The translations under genes were made by a program, and so were the position numbers. The notes beneath the pieces are model-generated. The model saw only the letters and a program-made list of their open reading frames with translations. It was not told where the DNA came from and did not search any database. This document shows positions 7,285 to 7,427 of a stretch of DNA of 7,427 nt, one piece after another. Origin of the DNA: Bacilli bacterium (lineage in GTDB: Bacteria; Bacillota_I; Bacilli_A; RFN20; CAG-826); NCBI GenBank assembly GCA_016302065.1, contig JAEDOI010000044.1:1-7427 (forward strand). Direction: 5' to 3'. Numbering within the stretch: the first letter of the stretch is position 1; every line of letters starts with the position of its first letter.

Positions 7285-7410
7285 TTACTTATTTTAATAA
7301 TATTATGTTATTTTTCTTTAATTTAATTAAATTTTATGTTAAATTATTGTTGTTAAAGAAATTTAACAATTACTCGAAAGAGTGCCCTGGTGGCATTCTA
7401 TTTTTATTGT
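7285..7410 (+). promoter_or_regulatory. Upstream region and structured leader of the next gene
   Basis: No gene is seen here. The first half is plain A/T sequence that should hold a promoter; a -10-like TATGTT (7335-7340) is the best candidate but has no good -35 partner. The second half folds into consecutive hairpins: a stem with arms TTGTTAAA/TTTAACAA and a GAAA loop (7350-7369), ACTC-GAAA-GAGT (7372-7383), and GCC-CTGGT-GGC (7384-7394). The last can grow into AGAGTGCC/GGCATTCT (7379-7399), followed by ATTTTTATT. That longer form uses bases of the middle hairpin, so the two exclude each other, as in an attenuator. I do not recognise a known riboswitch or leader class. Confidence 0.4.
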
Positions 7411-7418
7411 AAGGGGGT
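7411..7418 (+). promoter_or_regulatory. Ribosome-binding site of the gene starting at 7423
   Basis: AAGGGGGT ends 4 bases before the ATG at 7423. It is the same AGGGGG form that precedes glgP, which supports a true gene start. Confidence 0.8.
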
Positions 7419-7422
7419 ATAA

Positions 7423-7427
7423 ATGGA
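7423..7427 (+). CDS. Start of a new gene (5' end only)
   Basis: ATG followed by GA (so the second codon is Glu or Asp) is all that is visible before the window ends. The start is supported only by the strong ribosome-binding site at 7411-7418 and the structured leader before it. It lies beyond the glgBP terminator, so it is probably a separate transcription unit. The product cannot be inferred. Confidence 0.6.

Noticed and set aside
7371..7386. CIRCE heat-shock operator, suggested by ACTC and GAGTGC
   Set aside because: CIRCE needs TTAGCACTC-N9-GAGTGCTAA; here the spacer is 4 bases and the outer bases of both arms do not match.
7349..7410. T-box or preQ1-type riboswitch in the leader
   Set aside because: The T-box TGGNACCGCG sequence and the preQ1 core are absent, and the region is too short for a T-box.
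1..7427. CRISPR array, insertion sequence, tRNA or rRNA genes
   Set aside because: No regularly spaced long repeats, transposase motifs, cloverleaf-like GC stems or conserved rRNA stretches were seen on either strand.

Overview
The window is very AT-rich and all genes lie on the + strand. It reads as a low-GC Firmicutes or Mollicutes-related bacterium, such as an uncultured gut Bacilli lineage. Three things point there: strong AGAGG/AGGGGG Shine-Dalgarno sites, A/T-ending codons, and enzyme sequences typical of Firmicutes glycogen metabolism. Tryptophan is encoded by TGG throughout and no TGA falls inside a gene, so the mycoplasma code 4 is not in use. The lineage is an inference; no rRNA or marker gene is present.

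Layout: (1) A complete single-chain ABC transporter of MacB-like design (46-2727) has an N-terminal ATPase, a Lys/Asn-rich linker, one membrane helix, a ~420-residue extracellular domain and three C-terminal helices. Its likely start is a GTG inside a GTGA overlap with an open frame entering from the left edge, which hints at an upstream partner gene. (2) A 190-base intergenic region (2728-2917) holds five copies of an 8-mer (ATTTTCAT in either orientation), two 15-mers that each match the CodY consensus at 13 of 15 positions, a weak terminator-like hairpin, and the presumed promoter of the next operon. (3) glgB (2918-4819, 1,4-alpha-glucan branching enzyme) and glgP (4835-7246, glycogen phosphorylase) are 15 bases apart and clearly form a two-gene operon. 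It ends at a strong intrinsic terminator whose 5' arm contains the glgP stop codon. (4) A 142-base spacer (7285-7426 region) carries a chain of small hairpins, two with GAAA tetraloops. It leads into a new gene of which only ATG-GA is visible, behind a strong AGGGGG ribosome-binding site.

GlgB introduces alpha-1,6 branches into glycogen and GlgP releases glucose-1-phosphate from the non-reducing ends, so the pair handles shaping and mobilisation of stored glucan. The synthesis genes (glgC/glgD/glgA) and a debranching enzyme are not in the window. The ABC transporter shows no functional link to glycogen and is visibly more AT-rich, so it is probably an independent unit.

The protein genes are ordinary members of known families. 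The most interesting parts are the two regulatory intergenic regions and the cysteine-bearing extracellular domain of the transporter. I found no evidence of a new multi-gene system.
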